In this document: piece by piece, positions 1 through 11,149 of the stretch
Numbering within the stretch: the stretch's first letter is position 1
Layout of the letters: each line of letters opens with the position of its first letter
Source of the DNA: Phocoena phocoena
Taxonomy: Eukaryota > Chordata > Mammalia > Artiodactyla > Phocoenidae
Direction: 5' to 3'
Assembly (NCBI RefSeq): GCF_963924675.1
Contig: NC_089220.1
Span: 114,592,697 to 114,656,696 of the forward strand
DNA length: 64,000 nt
The notes under the pieces: generated by a model
Databases searched by the model: none
The model's input: only the letters and a program-made list of their open reading frames with translations
Told to the model about the DNA's origin: nothing
Position numbers and translations under genes: made by a program

Positions 1-377
1 AAAGTGAGATTTTATAGGGATAGCTGAATGATGCAGGTATTTGCATCATTTTCTTTGCTGTTGTGCTTCTAAAAGAAAGAGGTTTTGTTTTTCTAATAGG
101 TTAATACAGTGCTTCTCAAGGCTTCCCAAATGAAGAAGCAGATAAAAGTTGGTATTTGGTTTTCAAAATGCTGGGTTTTCAAAATGACTGTAAAACCTAA
201 AATCTTAGATACTTATAGCCTAAATTCTGGCCCAAAACTGATGATAATAGTTACTTGAATAAACTCTATATACTATATTGAAGAGATCTAGTCTACTGTT
301 GCTTGAATGTGGAAATGTACTTTGAAGTGAAGTTCCATGGTAAACCGTAGTACCGATATTTTGGCTCAATAGTGTTT
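1..377. other. Intron 1, no gene seen
   Basis: AT-rich intronic sequence with no recognisable repeat or exon. Its last 16 bases (362-377) are the left target duplication of the following SINE. Confidence 0.6.
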
Positions 378-589
378 TGTTTTGTTTTGTTTTTTTTGTG
401 ATACGCGGGACTCTCACTGTTGTGGCCTCTCCCGTTGCGGAGCACAGGCTCCGGACGCACAGGCCCAGCGGCCATGGCTCACGGGCCCAGCTGCTCTGCG
501 GCATGTGGGATCTTCCCGGACCGGGTCACGAACCCGTGTCCCCTGCATTGGCAGGCGGACTCTCAACCACTGCGCCACCAGGGAAGCCC
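378..589 (-). mobile_element. CHR SINE, short (young) form
   Basis: On the minus strand it starts GGGCTTCCCTGGTGGCGCAG (tRNA-like head with A box), has a B box (on + CGAACC), the GC-rich body ending near GATACGCGGGACTCTCACTG, and an A tail (T run on +). It is flanked by a 16-bp target duplication, TGGCTCAATA(G/A)TGTTT, at 362-377 and 590-605. Confidence 0.95.
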
Positions 590-605
590 TGGCTCAATAA
601 TGTTT

Positions 606-1239
606 AAGACAAGATGTTTTGGTGTATTTTAAGATGCCCTCCTCCCAGCACCCCCCCCCCCCCCCCCGTTATTTTGGTCTTTGAAACCTTTTTGGTTAAC
701 TTTTTTAAACTTGCATATTTAGCACCTTCTTTCAAAAGTATTTTAGGTAAATTTCATGGTCTAAATAAATCACAAATTATTTTTTATCTTATCGCATGGC
801 ATATTAAAATGAATATTAGTCATGAATCTATAGTTTTCTTCAAAATGGTCAGATCTAGCAGTCCAACTCAGTATAAAGCAAAATAGTTCTGAATTTTAGA
901 GACCTAGGTATGTTCTAATCCTGACTGCCACTGTTGACATTTCAAAAGTAACTTCTGCTTTTTAGTTTTCACCTTCTTAAAATGCATGTTGGTGATATCT
1001 TTACAAAAGTCTGGTTAATCTCTGTCTTTATGAAAAGGAACTCTTAGTAAGAGGGTAAAGATGGAAACTATATCATGCTAAGATTTGATTTTTTTTAAAA
1101 GTGGTGCTTTCTTATGCTTATGTCAATAAACTTTAATCTACAATTGAAATGTTTTATTTTAGAAGAAAAATAGCTGTATTTGCACTCTTCCCCACTTGTT
1201 TTCCAATCTCACTTTATTCTGAAAGTTGCTATTTCTTCC
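606..1239. other. Intron 1 unique sequence with a C tract
   Basis: No gene or clear repeat is seen. A pure C run of about 17 bases lies near 651-667, followed by AT-rich sequence. Confidence 0.5.
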
Positions 1240-2030
1240 TTCAGTGGTATACTATGGAATTAACGATTGTACAGTATTTTCTAATATGACCTTATTGGAC
1301 GTTTTGTTCATTCTCTACTGTGTGCCTCCTTCCTTTCCTTTCCTTCCTTTTCCTTTCTTGACCCAACCTAACCTTGGATGGGAGCTTGCTGGCCTTTGGG
1401 TATAGACATTTACCGTTTTTATAAGTACGACTGAATGTTTTCAAAAATGGTTACAGAGTTTATACTAACAGTGTGTGAACTATCATTTTCTCTATACTCT
1501 TTCTGACACTATTAAGAATCCTAAAATTTTCATTAGTCTGATAAGGAAAATATTACTTGGTTGTTTCAATTGAACATTCCTCTGAATTGCCTTTTCATAT
1601 CCTTTGTGCCTATTCTTAGCTCTTAAACTTTTTAAAAAATTTTATTTATTTATTTTTAATTTTTGGTTGCATTGGGTCTTCGTTGCTGCACACGGGCTTT
1701 CTCTAGTTGCAGCGAGTGGGGGCTACTCTTCGTTGTGGTGCATGGGCTTCTCATTGTGGTGGCTTCTCTTGTTGCAGACCATAGGCTCTAGGCGCATGGG
1801 CTCAGTAGTTGTGGCTCACGGGCTCTAGAGCACAGGCTCAGTAGTTGCTGCGCATGGGCTTAGTCGCTCTGTGGCATGTGGGATCTTCCCAGACCAGGGC
1901 TCGAACCCATGTCCCCTGCACTGGCAGGCGGATTCTTGTGTACTGCGCCACCAGGGAAGCCACTTAGTTAGTTCTTAATATATGATAGTTATTGTAGCTC
2001 TTTTCTCCAATCTGTAATTTGTGATTTTAA
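1240..2030 (-). mobile_element. Old L1 fragment split by a SINE
   Basis: The + strand reads like the reverse complement of an ancient L1 3' region: TTAGTCTGATAAGGAAAAT, TTGCCTTTTCATATCCTTTG, then after the SINE TTCTTAATATATGATAGTTA and CTTTTCTCCAATCTGTAATT. The SINE at 1628-1961 interrupts it. It is diverged and its outer limits are approximate. Confidence 0.55.
1628..1961 (-). mobile_element. CHR SINE, long form
   Basis: On + it runs from a T/AT-rich tail through GGTTGCATTGGGTCTTCGTT and repeated GTAGTTGTGGCTCACGGGCT units to GCGCCACCAGGGAAGCC, the reverse complement of the tRNA-like head. It is the longer CHR subtype (about 330 bp) with several CAACTACTGAGCC-like units. The left end is approximate. 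Confidence 0.9.
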
Positions 2031-3672
2031 AAAAAGAGAGTAATACTTGCATATGGTAGCAAATAAAAAAGTAAAGACCTATTATGTCTTCAAATGATTA
2101 CATTTATAATTTTAATTAATACACCTTTTTCTTTCCATCACCCTTTGGCATTATCTCTTTCCTCTTCCTTTTTGCACCTTTGAGGATTGCAGTTTATGCT
2201 ACCTATACTTTTATGTTATCAAAGTTCCTTTGCCTTGTGATCATAACGAAGTCTTAGTTTGCTCATAGCTTGATTTTTAAAGTGACACCATTGAGTAATG
2301 TTTGTTTTTATGGTGATATCATTTAGTGACAGTCCAAGTAGTCCAGTTTACGCTTGGATTGTATTTACATTTCTCCTGGAGTCCTCCATTTTGTTCTTCT
2401 AATCAGGATGCCTTTCCCACTAGGCCTCTTGTATAGCCATCAATCACGAACTTTTACATTACACTTCTGCCCCTGTTTCTTAGATTTATGTCTTTTTTCT
2501 TGATTTAGTCTCATTTTGCTGGACTACATTCTTAATTTAACTCCCACATAACTTTTTGTAGGATATTGCTCATTGTGACTCTGATAATGTCTTCAGTTTG
2601 CCTTTAATCTTGGTTGCTAGATTGGCCAGCCAGGAAACTTCCGGACTGGAATGCATATGAAAGATACTGCCTTCTGCATTCACTGTTGCTAATAAATGAC
2701 CAGTCTGCTTCCCATTTCTTGATAACTTTTTAAAAAAGTTTCAGCCTTTTCTCTTTATCCTTTGTGTTCTGAAGAGATGTATAAACGTGAATCTTCTGAT
2801 CATATTGGACCCTTTCAACTGGAAGACTTGTGTCCTTTTAAAGCTTTGGGAAATAAACTTTTAATACTGCTTTGGTAATTCCCTTCCCTCCCCTCTCGGA
2901 GTTCCTATTAGTTGATTGTTAAAAACAATGGATAGTGGCTTGAATAAAAACTATGATAAAATAATATAAGGATGATTTGGGAGTGGGTACATGTAGGAGT
3001 GCTAAATCTTCAACTTTCACAAGGAAGGTGATAGATAATCTGTAAAATGGAAAGATAGTAACTATCTGAGCATAAGGATATTATTTAGGATAAAAATAAA
3101 TACCAGAAGAAACAGCTAAAAGAATTTAAAATGGTTTCCTCAAAGGATTGGAAATGATTAGCAACTGGGATGTGGCAAAGATGGTTGTTAAACCTTGAGG
3201 TTACCATTAGCTTCTAAAACTGTGTACATCCACTAAATTTTTAACAATTTAACAGTGATTCAGTGCAATCCCATCCTTAAAGGTCCACATTTAGTGATAC
3301 CTTCATTCTTTAAAATCCCTTCTGCAAATATATGTAAAAGTGTTCTTAGTCCAAGCCTTCATGAAGAAAGATTCCAGTTGTATGTGCCACATGTGCCTTG
3401 TTCATTATTCTTAACCATTGAGCTGTGAATTTTGAGAATAATTGGCAAGAGAATGTACTGGGGATGTATGTGGCCTGTTACAGCTTGGTTATAAAACTTT
3501 CTTTAAATGATACAGGAGTATATTTTTGTCCATTTCAAGATCATTTGGATTTATGACTACTTTTTGATCTTTAAAGACATTTACAATCACTTTATTTTCA
3601 AGTAGTTTTTATTAGAAAAGCATTTGTAAGATATAAATTTACTTAAGTAAAACTTTCACACTTTTAAAATAT
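2031..3672. other. Intron 1, no gene seen
   Basis: About 1.6 kb of AT-rich sequence without a SINE, L1 or long ORF that I can name. It probably includes decayed repeats beyond recognition by eye. Confidence 0.45.
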
Positions 3673-3690
3673 AAGCACTATGATTTTCTT

Positions 3691-4040
3691 TCTTTCTTTT
3701 TTTATAAATTTATTTATTTATTTTTAGCTGCGTTGGGTCTTCGTTGCTGCGCGCGGGCCCCCTCCAGTTGCGGTGAGCAGGGGCTACTCTTTGCTGCTGT
3801 GCACGGGCTTCTCTTTGCGATGGCTTCTCCCGTTGTGGAGCACGGGCATGTGGGCTTCAGGAGTTGTGGCTCGTGGGCTCAGGAGTTGTGGCTCATGGAC
3901 TCTAGAGCGCAGGCTCAGTAGCTGTGGTGCACGGGCTTAGTTGCTCCGCGGCATGTGGGATCTTCCCGGACCAGGGCTCGAACCTGTGTCCCCTGCATTG
4001 GCAGGCGGACTCTTAACCACTGCGCCACCAGGGAAGTCCC
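3691..4040 (-). mobile_element. CHR SINE, long form
   Basis: Antisense long CHR with head GGGACTTCCCTGGTGGCGCA on the minus strand and an A/T-rich tail (TTTATTTATTTATTTTTAGC on +). A 10-bp duplication TGATTTTCTT flanks it at 3681-3690 and 4041-4050. It sits within the 5'-truncated L1 that continues to 4352. Confidence 0.92.
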
Positions 4041-4352
4041 TGATTTTCTTTTTTTAATTTTTATTATTTTAAAATAATTTTTACTGGAGTGTAGTTACCT
4101 TACAATGTTGTTCTAGTTTCTACTGTGCAGCAGAGTGAATCAGCTATACGTATACATGTATCCCCTCTTTTTTCGATTTCCTTCCCATTTAGGTCACCAC
4201 AGAGCACTAAGTAGAGTTCCCTGAGCTATACAGTAGGTTCTCATTAGTTATCTATTTTATACATAGTATCAATAGTGTATATATGTCAATCCCAATCTCC
4301 CAATTCATCCCACCCCTGCTTCCCCCCTTGGAGTCCATACGTTTGTTCTCTA
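4041..4352 (-). mobile_element. 5'-truncated L1, 3' UTR only
   Basis: On + this is the reverse complement of a cetartiodactyl L1 3' UTR: TTTACTGGAGTGTAGTTACC, CAGCAGAGTGAATCAGCTAT and TCAATCCCAATCTCCCAATT. A 16-bp duplication AAGCACTATGATTTTC flanks the whole L1-plus-SINE block at 3673-3688 and 4353-4368, so the L1 came first and the SINE at 3691-4040 entered its tail side later. Confidence 0.9.
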
Positions 4353-4368
4353 AAGCACTATGATTTTC

Positions 4369-6116
4369 AAATAATCTCACTTATGTTTATAGTGTACAAA
4401 ATTTTGTGTACCACATATACATGTATAGAGTATGAATAAGTAAAATGTAGTCAGTCAGTTGCTAATCAGAATCCTACCAGTTATCAATAGGTATTTCGAG
4501 TTGCCATGTTGGGAAAGGAAGGATATTAGTTAAAAGATACAGTTAAAAGTACTAGGTCAAATACTGTTTAAAAAAAAAAAGTAGTAGTTGGGAATGTATA
4601 GGTATCTCTTTTTCTAAGTGCCTCCAGAAGAAGAAGTAACTACATACAAGACTTCTTAACAATATTCAGTTCACTTTACAGAACTAATTTTTGTATGCCA
4701 TCTTTAGGTAGTTTGGAGATGTCTGGTGGTAGTGTTAAGGTGAAGTGACAGTACATGAAAGCCACTCAGATGTTTTGGTTGTGTGGTGGAACATTTTCAG
4801 TATGTGCCACAATAGCCATGTGGATTGCTAATACTTTGGGCTTGACCATTGGAATCCAGAGGTGAGAATGTGAGTAGATAACTCAAGGTTGCTAAATGAC
4901 CTTAATTATTTCTCACGATTCTGAACTATCACAAAAATAGTAAAATAACATAAGGTGGTCTATATAGAATCTTTATTTGTGGTTTAGATTAGCTCCGTTA
5001 TGCCAAGATAGTTTGGAATTGGAGTTACCTGATTCTTGGCCCTACCTTTTAGTTCTTACCCTTTTTATCTATAGGATTTTTTTCCCTCCACTCAAGGAAT
5101 AGCCAGTTAGGAGACTGAGACTCCCCCCAGATTTTGCCTGAATGAGGCCTCACGTAATGGTGAAGGTTTAAAACTAGAGTTATGATTGTTGGAGGTGACT
5201 TGGCTCTTGTTCAACTAAATGCTAAAGTATATACTGCTATTTACATGAGTTGGTTTTTCTGTTGTAAAATAGAAGTTTTACATACTGCTTCTACTGTTTA
5301 TGTAAATATATCTGTTCCATCACCCAACCCCTTTGGTTTGCAGTTGAATTTTTGCAGAAGATTAAATGATTATACACAGTTTAGTAACCTTCCTTCCATT
5401 TACAGAAACATTTTATTTCTCTTATTCTGATTAAACTCTTGACATTCTCTAGAGGTGAGATCTTTGACCTTTCAAATTTGACATGATATAGAAGGAAGTA
5501 ATTTCCTTCATATAACACCTACAAGGCATTTGAAGGGCAAGGTGAAGAAGAACAAAGCCAAATTTGAAATGTTATTGATGGGTAGTTGACTAGGTGCATT
5601 CATTAACAACTTTTGGTACATCAGGATTAAATTTATAGTTCAAATGCATATATCAGCAAAATTTCAAGTTAAGTATCATGGATCTACAGAATTACAAATA
5701 GTTGGTCAAAACTTGTTGGTGTTAAATTTTATTTTAAATAATCCCCGAGGGTAGTGAGTAAAGTATGAACTTCTTGCTAAAATAATATCCAGGAAGCATC
5801 TTCGTTACACTCAACATTTCCCCCTTTTTTTCTTTTACCTTCCTTCTGCTGATGGTAGCTTAGAAGTAAATATTCAAAACTGGAAACTTTGAGGATTAGT
5901 GTTGTTTAGTTGTAAATTCTTTTTGTGAATATAGCTTTTAAGCCATCTGAGAATTCTGTGAGATGGTCTTCCTCAGTCCTCCTAATTACCTCTCTGTATT
6001 GTTGGGCTAGAAAGCCAAAAACTTTATTTCTCAGACTATTTTGCGTTTAGGGTTTTAGATGTGAGATAGTTGCTGGCAATTAGATACATATGTGAGGTGT
6101 GAAGGGGGTTCGTCTA
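4369..6116. other. Intron 1, no gene seen
   Basis: About 1.75 kb of AT-rich sequence with no recognisable element. The 82-codon open frame at 5182-5430 has no familiar motif and no exon-like borders. Confidence 0.45.
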
Positions 6117-6123
6117 TCTTCCC

Positions 6124-6335
6124 CCCCCCCTTTTTTTTTTTCCCCAGTACGCGGGCCTCTCACTGTTGTGGCCTCTCCTGTTGCGGAGCACAGGCTCTGG
6201 ACACGCAGGCTCAACGGCCATGGCTCACGGGCCCAGCCGCTCCGCGGCATGTGGGATCTTCCCGGACCAGGGCACGAACCCGAGTTCCCTGCATCAGCAG
6301 GCGGACTCTCAACCACTGCACCACCAGGGAAGCCC
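6124..6335 (-). mobile_element. CHR SINE, short form
   Basis: Antisense short CHR with body AGTACGCGGGCCTCTCACTG and tRNA-like head at 6320-6335. The tail is T plus an unusual C10 run at 6121-6130. A short TCTTCCC duplication may flank it at 6117-6123 and 6338-6344. Confidence 0.92.
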
Positions 6336-6344
6336 TTTCTTCCC

Positions 6345-7112
6345 TTTTCTGTCCCCATCCCCCCCCCTTTTTTCTGGGTTGTGAAAGTGTGAGATTTTTC
6401 TGCAGTAGCGGAAATGCATCATTTCATTGTTCATTCTTCACTTTCTGTGTTATCAAGAGGCATTTGTAGCAAAGGCAGAAGCTAGACTCTTGTGTACATC
6501 ACCTTTCTTCATGGTTATATAGTGGCAGTTGTGGCAGTGGCAGTGGTGACTTTCTGATTCCTTTGGATCACAGTTATCTGCTGTTCTTGAATTTAGTGGT
6601 TCCATTGGTGGCTTAAGGTGGAGAGAGTCCCTTGTGATTCAGTTGTGTAGTGTTCTGGTGTCATTCTTATAGACAGACGTAGCCTTACAGCCCCATTCCT
6701 CCAGTCATTAAAACTATTAAGCACCCAATTGCTCTCTTATTAACTCTCCCTTTGCTCAGAATATCTAGTGGTTTCTATTCCTGGCACCTAATCCTGATTG
6801 ATCAAAGTCAAGAGCATCTTTTGGTGACAAGATACTACTCTTCCATTTTGTATGTAGTACTGTATGAACTTTGGATACCTAAAGGATTTATTGTATGTCA
6901 TTGACTGTTAATTATATTGCAGCCATTTAGTGATTCTTAGTATAAAGCTATCAGCATTCTTATATACCTTTAAAGGGAAGGCAAATTACACCTGAATTAT
7001 ACATGATCATTTCTTAGAAGGAAATCAAGATTTAATTAAATCTGAGAGTTTGGAAATGAAACTTTTTACGGTTAGTGTGACCATCTCAGATGTTGCTTCC
7101 TATAGTCTGTAC
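6345..7112. other. Intron 1, no gene seen
   Basis: AT-rich intron. A small GTGGCAGT-type direct repeat occurs near 6523-6548. Confidence 0.45.
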
Positions 7113-7282
7113 CAGTGCTTCTCAGACTTTAATGTGTGTACATGTCACCTCAGGAACTTTTGAGGGGCTGGTTGAAATGAACATTCAGTAGATGTGGATT
7201 GGGATCTAGGATTCTGCATTCCTAACTAAGCCTTTGAGATTAGGGTGATTGAGATTTTGTGGACCACATTTTGAAGTAGCAA
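7113..7282. mobile_element. MER5-like non-autonomous hAT element
   Basis: It begins CAGTGCTTCTCAGACTTTAA and ends CACATTTTGAAGTAGCAAGG, with GATTCTGCATTCCTAACTAA inside. These are hallmarks of the short MER5-type hAT-Charlie elements. The family name comes from memory of the consensus. Confidence 0.75.
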
Positions 7283-7299
7283 GGCCTATACTACTGTTA

Positions 7300-8100
7300 A
7301 TTATTGTAAAAGTAACATTTTAAATTTCTATTCATATGATTATAAAATAGAAAAAAATTTTTACCCTATTCCCAAACCAGTCCCTGGGGATATAATTCTC
7401 AAGGACAGCTTTCTAAACCTTTTAAAGTGCACATTCAATATGTCATACAAATTTACTTTTCTTTTTCTAAACACAAAAATGGAATATTGTACATTGCTCA
7501 GTAACTTGCTCTTTTCACTTCCATTCCAGTGCACACAGATCTATTATCTTTTTGTGTTTTAAATTGCTGCATAATATTTTAAGTATGGCTACAGCATAAT
7601 TTATAGGCAGTTTCCTCTTGGGAAAATATAGGTTGTCTTTGCTTTATTGCTTTTCCAAATAATGTGCATGTGAAATTTCTTATTCTTACCCTTTTACACT
7701 TGTAGATTTCTTTTGGCTATGTTCCTAAAAGTGGAATTTCTAGGTCCTAGGTCAAGTGCATTTTAAGTTTTGATCAGTTCTGCTAAACTATTCTCACAAA
7801 GGTTTTAAGAGAGTTGCCATCTCACTAACATGTTGTGGGCCAGTTCCCCACACCTTTGTTTCCGGATATTACCAGTTTTTAAGATCTTAGCCATTGTGGC
7901 AGATTAAAAACAGTCGTTGTATTATGGAGGTTGGATATTTTCTTGTTTTTCAGCCAGTTGTATTCTTTGGCTGAACTCATAAACTGCCCAGTTTTGTTGG
8001 ATTATTTGTCTTTTGTGGACGTGTATGTTTGCTTATTTACCTTTTATTGTAGGTGTTGCAAATAATTCTATACAGACGTTTTTGTACTTTATGGCTTTTG
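7300..8100 (-). mobile_element. Ancient L1 3' fragment
   Basis: The + strand carries diverged antisense L1 phrases: GTAACTTGCTCTTTTCACTT, CTAAAAGTGGAATTTCTAGG, TGCATTTTAAGTTTTGATCA and TCTCACTAACATG. The edges are approximate. Confidence 0.65.
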
Positions 8101-8224
8101 GGTTTCTAATATTGCTTTAAAAAGGCACATTAATAGTCTATAAAATTTGGATCACCAGCAGCTCTCTTAAGAAGCTCAGATTAAGCTAGATAGAAACATA
8201 ATATAGAAGGATGAGCCCATTCTT

Positions 8225-8480
8225 TTAAAAAAATTTTTTATTTTATGTTTTTTTAATTTATTAAAAAATTTATTATTTTTTTGGCCACGTTGGGTCTTAG
8301 TCGCGGCACGTGGGCTCCTCTTTAGTTGTGGCGTGAGGGTTCTCTCTCTAGTTGCGGCATGCGGGCTTTCTAGTTGAGGCGCATGGGCTCAGTAGTTGTG
8401 GCATGCAGGCTTAGTTGTCGTGCAGTATGTGGGATCTTAGTTCCTCGACCAGAGATCAAACCTGTGTCCCCTGCACTGGA
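8225..8480 (-). mobile_element. SINE lacking its tRNA-like head (5' truncated)
   Basis: On + it runs from T/A-rich tail through GGCCACGTTGGGTCTTAGTC to GTGTCCCCTGCACTGG and then stops before the usual CCACCAGGGAAG head. A 14-bp duplication ATGAGCCCATTCTT flanks it exactly at 8211-8224 and 8481-8494. The head, including the A box, was therefore absent from the start. Confidence 0.85.
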
Positions 8481-8859
8481 ATGAGCCCATTCTTGTGTAG
8501 GAAAATTGTCAAACTGAGTTTTGAGACGGAATCTATTTAATTCTATTTCAGATCAAATTCTGAGATAAATAAAATCTAGGCTTTGGAAGTGTGTGTATGT
8601 TAATTGGGTTAAAAATGTTTTTTTTTTTTTTTTTGCTGGTTCATCTTTAATAGGCTACTCTTTAATATTGTAAAATCCATTCATCTAATATTTAGCTTTC
8701 CCCTAAAATAAGAAGGTTGTCTGCTGAGATTTTTCAAAAAATAGTTGCCTCCCCACTGTACTAATCCTAGGAGTGTCATTCAGCAGCTTGGTTGATCTAC
8801 CAGGAGAGACTGTCATACTCTTTTGAATTTGGGCCTGTCTGCATACATACGTACATCTA

Positions 8860-9240
8860 GAACTGTGGTTCTCCACCTCGGCTGCATATTGGAATGCATA
8901 TGGTAATGCCCAGGTTCTTCCCTTTCGTACCCAGTCCCCTCCTCCACCTCTCCTCCCCCATCTCACTTCTGATGTATTTGGCCTGGGATGTGACCTGCAC
9001 ATCATTTTTTTTTTTTTGGCGGTACGCGGGCCTCTCACTGTCGTGGCATCTCCCGTTGCGGAGCACAGGCTCACGGGCCTAGCCACTCCGTGGCATGTGG
9101 GATCTTCCCGGACCGGGTCAGGAACCCGTGTCCGCTGGCATCGGCAGGCGGACTCGCAACCACTGCGCCACCAGGGAAGCCCACACATCAGTTTTTTAAA
9201 AGCTCAGGTGATTCTAATGTGCTACCAAAGTTGAGAATCA
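8860..9240. mobile_element. MER5-like hAT element split by a SINE
   Basis: The left part (8860-9004) starts GAACTGTGGTTCTCCACCTC. The right part (9191-9240) ends AAGTTGAGAATCATTTGATC, complementary to the left end as in hAT inverted ends. The SINE at 9005-9183 lies between. Confidence 0.7.
9005..9183 (-). mobile_element. CHR SINE, short form with internal deletion
   Basis: Antisense short CHR with body GGCGGTACGCGGGCCTCTCA. The stretch that normally lies between CACAGGCTC and ACGGGCC (about 24 bases) is missing. CACATCA flanks it at 8998-9004 and 9184-9190. Confidence 0.92.
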
Positions 9241-9616
9241 TTTGATCAAATGATAGAGGATGACAGTGCATAAAGTTTCAGCTGGGACAGTTGGCATATT
9301 CAGTGCCACTTTTTAAAAATGCAAAAATGGAACTTTGGAGATATTTTCAAAGCAAACACTGCTGCTATAACCCTAAAATGTAATTTTCTTCAAATTACTA
9401 AAATATTACACTACTATATTCATATGAGAGTTCTACATATACACTTTACTTTTTTAGAGCCCCCATAGTGGGAAACTGTTTAGAGCATTAGTTCCTAATT
9501 CTGGCTGCATATTACTATCATCTGGGGAACTTGAGGTGAAAAATACATGTATCCATGCCCTATTCCAGACAATTGAATCAGAATTGCTGGAGGTGAAGTC
9601 CATGTATTGGTATTTT

Positions 9617-10147
9617 TTCTTTTTAAATTAATTAATATATATATATTTGTTGTTGTTTGTTTGTTTGTTTTGCGGTACGCGGACCTCTCACTGCTGTGGC
9701 CCCTCCCGCGGCGGAGCACAGGCTCCGGACGCGCAGGCTCAGCGGCCATGGCTCACGGGCCCAGCCGCTCCGCGGCATGTGGGATCTTCCAGGATTGGGG
9801 CACGAACCCGTGTCCCCTGCATCGGCAGGTGGACTCCCAACCACTGCGCCACCAGGGAAGCCCAATATATATATATATTTTATTTTTGGCGGTGTTGGGT
9901 CTTCGTTTCTGTGCGAGGGCTTTTTCTAGTTTTGGCAAGCGGGGGCCACTCTTCATCGTGGTGTGCGGGCCTCTCACTATCGCGCTCTCTTGTTGCGGAG
10001 CACAGGCTCCAGACGCGCAGGCTCAGTAGTTGTGGCTCATGGGCCTAGTTGCTCCGTGGCATGTGGGATCTTCCCAGACCAGGGCTTGAACCCGTGTCCA
10101 CTGCATTGGCAGGCAGACTCTCAACCACTGCGCCACCAGGGAAGCCC
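9617..10147 (-). mobile_element. Outer CHR SINE (chimeric long/short type)
   Basis: The SINE body lies at about 9877-10147 with its AT-rich tail on the left at 9617-9650. On + it reads GGCGGTGTTGGGTCTTCGTT, TCTGTGCGAGGGCTTTTTC, GGGCCTCTCACTATCGCG and then the usual head. It thus combines a long-type 3' half with short-type segments. The younger SINE at 9647-9863 entered its TA-rich tail. Confidence 0.88.
9647..9863 (-). mobile_element. Inner CHR SINE, short form
   Basis: Antisense short CHR (GCGGTACGCGGACCTCTCAC to CCACCAGGGAAGCCC on +), GC-rich and little decayed. AATATATATATAT-like sequence lies on both sides, as expected for insertion into the TA-rich tail of the outer SINE. Confidence 0.93.
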
Positions 10148-10213
10148 CATGTATTGGTATTTTAAAGTTCCACAGGAGATTCTAATATGTAGCCAGAATG
10201 GGTAAACCGTTGT

Positions 10214-10604
10214 TTCAGAGTTTATAACTAGAGATGATGTGACATTTTAGATTGCCTTATTGTCCTGAAAGTTAAACGTATCACTGCCAGTAGTATTAAT
10301 TTTCTAATTATAGTGATTTCTCTCATTAACTGATTTTGTTTGGTTTGTTTATATCCTTAAAAAAAAAAAAGAGGAAGACGAGTAAGAATACGATGAAGAG
10401 TTGTTTATTTCATCCAAGAGCTTGAGTTGACTTTCCACTAGAATAATGGATTAGTGAATTTTAATTATGAATTTTGGTAGCATACATAGGTGGGTTTCTC
10501 TCCTTTGACGAGTCCCCAACCTAAAGCAATTAAATAAGAATCTTTAAGGGTGCCAGAAGTATAAATTTTTATAAATGTCATCTATTCAGATCCTGTTAAA
10601 ACTT
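10214..10604. other. Intron 1, no gene seen
   Basis: AT-rich intron with an A11 run near 10360. Nothing else is recognisable. Confidence 0.45.
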
Positions 10605-10750
10605 GTTTTATCTTGGGTCAGGTCACTTAACCTCTCTACTGTCATCTGTAAAATGTATATAATGCTTACCTTACATAAAGTATTAATGTGAGGATTAAAT
10701 GAAATAATAATGTATATAAAGTGCCTGGCACTAAATAATTTCACATCTGT
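10605..10750 (+). repeat. MIR SINE
   Basis: Diagnostic order of MIR phrases: GGTCAGGTCACTTAACCTCT, CATCTGTAAAATGTATATAA, TGAGGATTAAATGAAATAAT and GTGCCTGGCACTAAATAA. It is an ancient mammalian SINE in sense orientation. Confidence 0.85.
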
Positions 10751-10801
10751 GTTCTTCTGTTTAGGATTGCCCTTTTGACACTGCACATTTTAAAAATACA
10801 A

Positions 10802-11145
10802 TGTTTATTATTTATTTATTTTTAAAATTTATTTTGTTTATTTTTGGCTGTGTTGGGTCTTTGTTGCTGTGCGCGGGTGTTTCTCTAGTTGCGGTGAGTG
10901 GGGGCTACTCTTTGTTGTTGTGCCCAGGCTTCTCATTGCATTGGCTTCTCTTGTTGCAGAGCACGGGCTCTAGGCATGCGGGCTTCAGTAGTTGTGGCTC
11001 ACGGGCTCTAGAGCGCAGGCTCAGTAGTTGCAGTACATGGGCTTAGTTGCTCTGTGGCACGTGGGATCTTCCTGGACCAGGGCTCAAACCCGTGTCCCCT
11101 GCACTGGCAGGTGGATTCTTAACCACTGTGCTACCAGGGAAGCCC
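10802..11145 (-). mobile_element. CHR SINE, long form
   Basis: Antisense long CHR from TTTATTTATTTTTAAAATTT through GGCTGTGTTGGGTCTTTGTT to GTGCTACCAGGGAAGCCC. The target duplication is not clear. Confidence 0.92.
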
Positions 11146-11149
11146 TTTT

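Larger units (their letters stand above)
9482..10213. mobile_element. MER5-like hAT element split by two SINEs
   Basis: The left part 9482-9616 begins GCATTAGTTCCTAATTCTGG. The right part 10164-10213 reads CCACAGGAGATTCTAATATG and ends in a complement of the left end. The interrupting DNA is flanked by a 16-bp duplication, CATGTATTGGTATTTT, at 9601-9616 and 10148-10163. Confidence 0.75.

Noticed and set aside
8703..9188. 161-codon minus-strand open frame
   Set aside because: It is a mixture of SINE and MER5-like sequence with no protein motif.
9607..10048. Overlapping open frames of 130-140 codons on both strands with recurrent peptides such as AEHRLRTRRLSGHGSRAQPL and GMWDLPGPGHEP
   Set aside because: They are translations of CHR SINEs. 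The same peptides recur at every SINE copy in the window, without start context, exon borders or relation to ARIH1.
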